NCBI GenBank assembly: GCA_029288195.1
Contig: JARFPR010000237.1
Span: forward strand, 1-7,026
Direction: 5' to 3'
Source: Gammaproteobacteria bacterium
Lineage (GTDB): Bacteria > Pseudomonadota > Gammaproteobacteria > GCA-001735895
DNA: 7,026 nucleotides
The first letter of the stretch is position 1. Each line of letters opens with the position of its first letter. Shown here one piece after another: positions 6,947-7,026 of this stretch. A program made the translations under genes and the position numbers. Below the pieces are notes generated by a model. The model saw nothing but the letters and a program-made list of their open reading frames with translations. It did no database searches and was not told the DNA's origin.

Positions 6947-6951
6947 TCTCC
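6947..6951 (-). promoter_or_regulatory. Ribosome binding site of ctpA
   Basis: GGAGA on the minus strand lies 5 nt before the ATG at 6941. It supports this start even though the frame stays open upstream to about 7023. Confidence 0.7.
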
Positions 6952-6984
6952 GATAGGGCGCGCTGGCCGAAGTCGTGATTAAGT

Positions 6985-6990
6985 ATTGTA
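6985..6990 (-). promoter_or_regulatory. Possible -10 box upstream of ctpA
   Basis: TACAAT on the minus strand matches 5 of 6 positions of TATAAT and lies about 44 bp before the ctpA ATG. No convincing -35 is found at 16-18 bp. Nearby there is a small inverted repeat (GACC at 6991-6994, GGTC at 7001-7004) and two ATAAG copies 10 bp apart (6997 and 7007). The stretch 6942-7026 shows no recognisable end of an envC gene, so ctpA may have its own promoter. Confidence 0.25.
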
Positions 6991-7026
6991 GACCAGATAA
7001 GGTCGTATAAGTTGTAAACAGTTCAA

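Noticed and set aside
6942..7026. End of an envC gene upstream of ctpA
   Set aside because: Short open stretches exist on the minus strand, but their translations show no EnvC-like C-terminus, so the gene, if present, lies beyond the window.

Overview
The window looks like chromosomal DNA from a free-living gammaproteobacterium, probably aquatic or marine. The main clue is the minus-strand pair of a carboxyl-terminal processing protease (ctpA) and a YibQ-type divergent polysaccharide deacetylase. This pair is a recurrent gammaproteobacterial arrangement, usually next to envC and gpmI. The species cannot be fixed from the sequence, and nothing suggests a plasmid, phage, transposon, CRISPR array or RNA gene.

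Layout. Bases 1-904 (minus) hold a 5'-complete but 3'-truncated gene for an unrecognised membrane protein with a long cytoplasmic-looking helical region. Its reading frame has no stop before the window edge. Bases 905-1110 are a divergent intergenic region with an unusual 11-bp-phased tandem repeat and a second short repeat/palindrome. Bases 1111-3428 (plus) encode an OmpR-type response regulator and a membrane histidine kinase that overlap by 4 bp. Bases 3448-4839 (plus) encode a stand-alone amidase-signature hydrolase. Its stop codon directly abuts the stop codon of the convergent yibQ-like gene (5631-4840, minus), which follows ctpA (6941-5640, minus) after 8 bp. Bases 6942-7026 are the ctpA leader.

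How the parts may work together. CtpA and the YibQ-like protein both carry export signals and probably act in the periplasm on cell-wall-related processes. The response regulator, kinase and divergent membrane protein form a plausible three-gene signalling unit. The regulator has a complete receiver active site and an OmpR-like DNA-binding domain. The 11-bp-phased repeats lie where an OmpR/PhoB-type regulator would be expected to bind to drive the divergent membrane-protein gene. The kinase is odd. At the position where I align the phosphoacceptor histidine it has a serine, with a histidine four residues later (SExxH instead of HExxT/N). It has almost no periplasmic sensor, and it carries about 110 residues beyond the usual end of the ATPase fold. 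This locus (1-3428) is the best candidate here for an undescribed system. The rest is ordinary housekeeping gene content.
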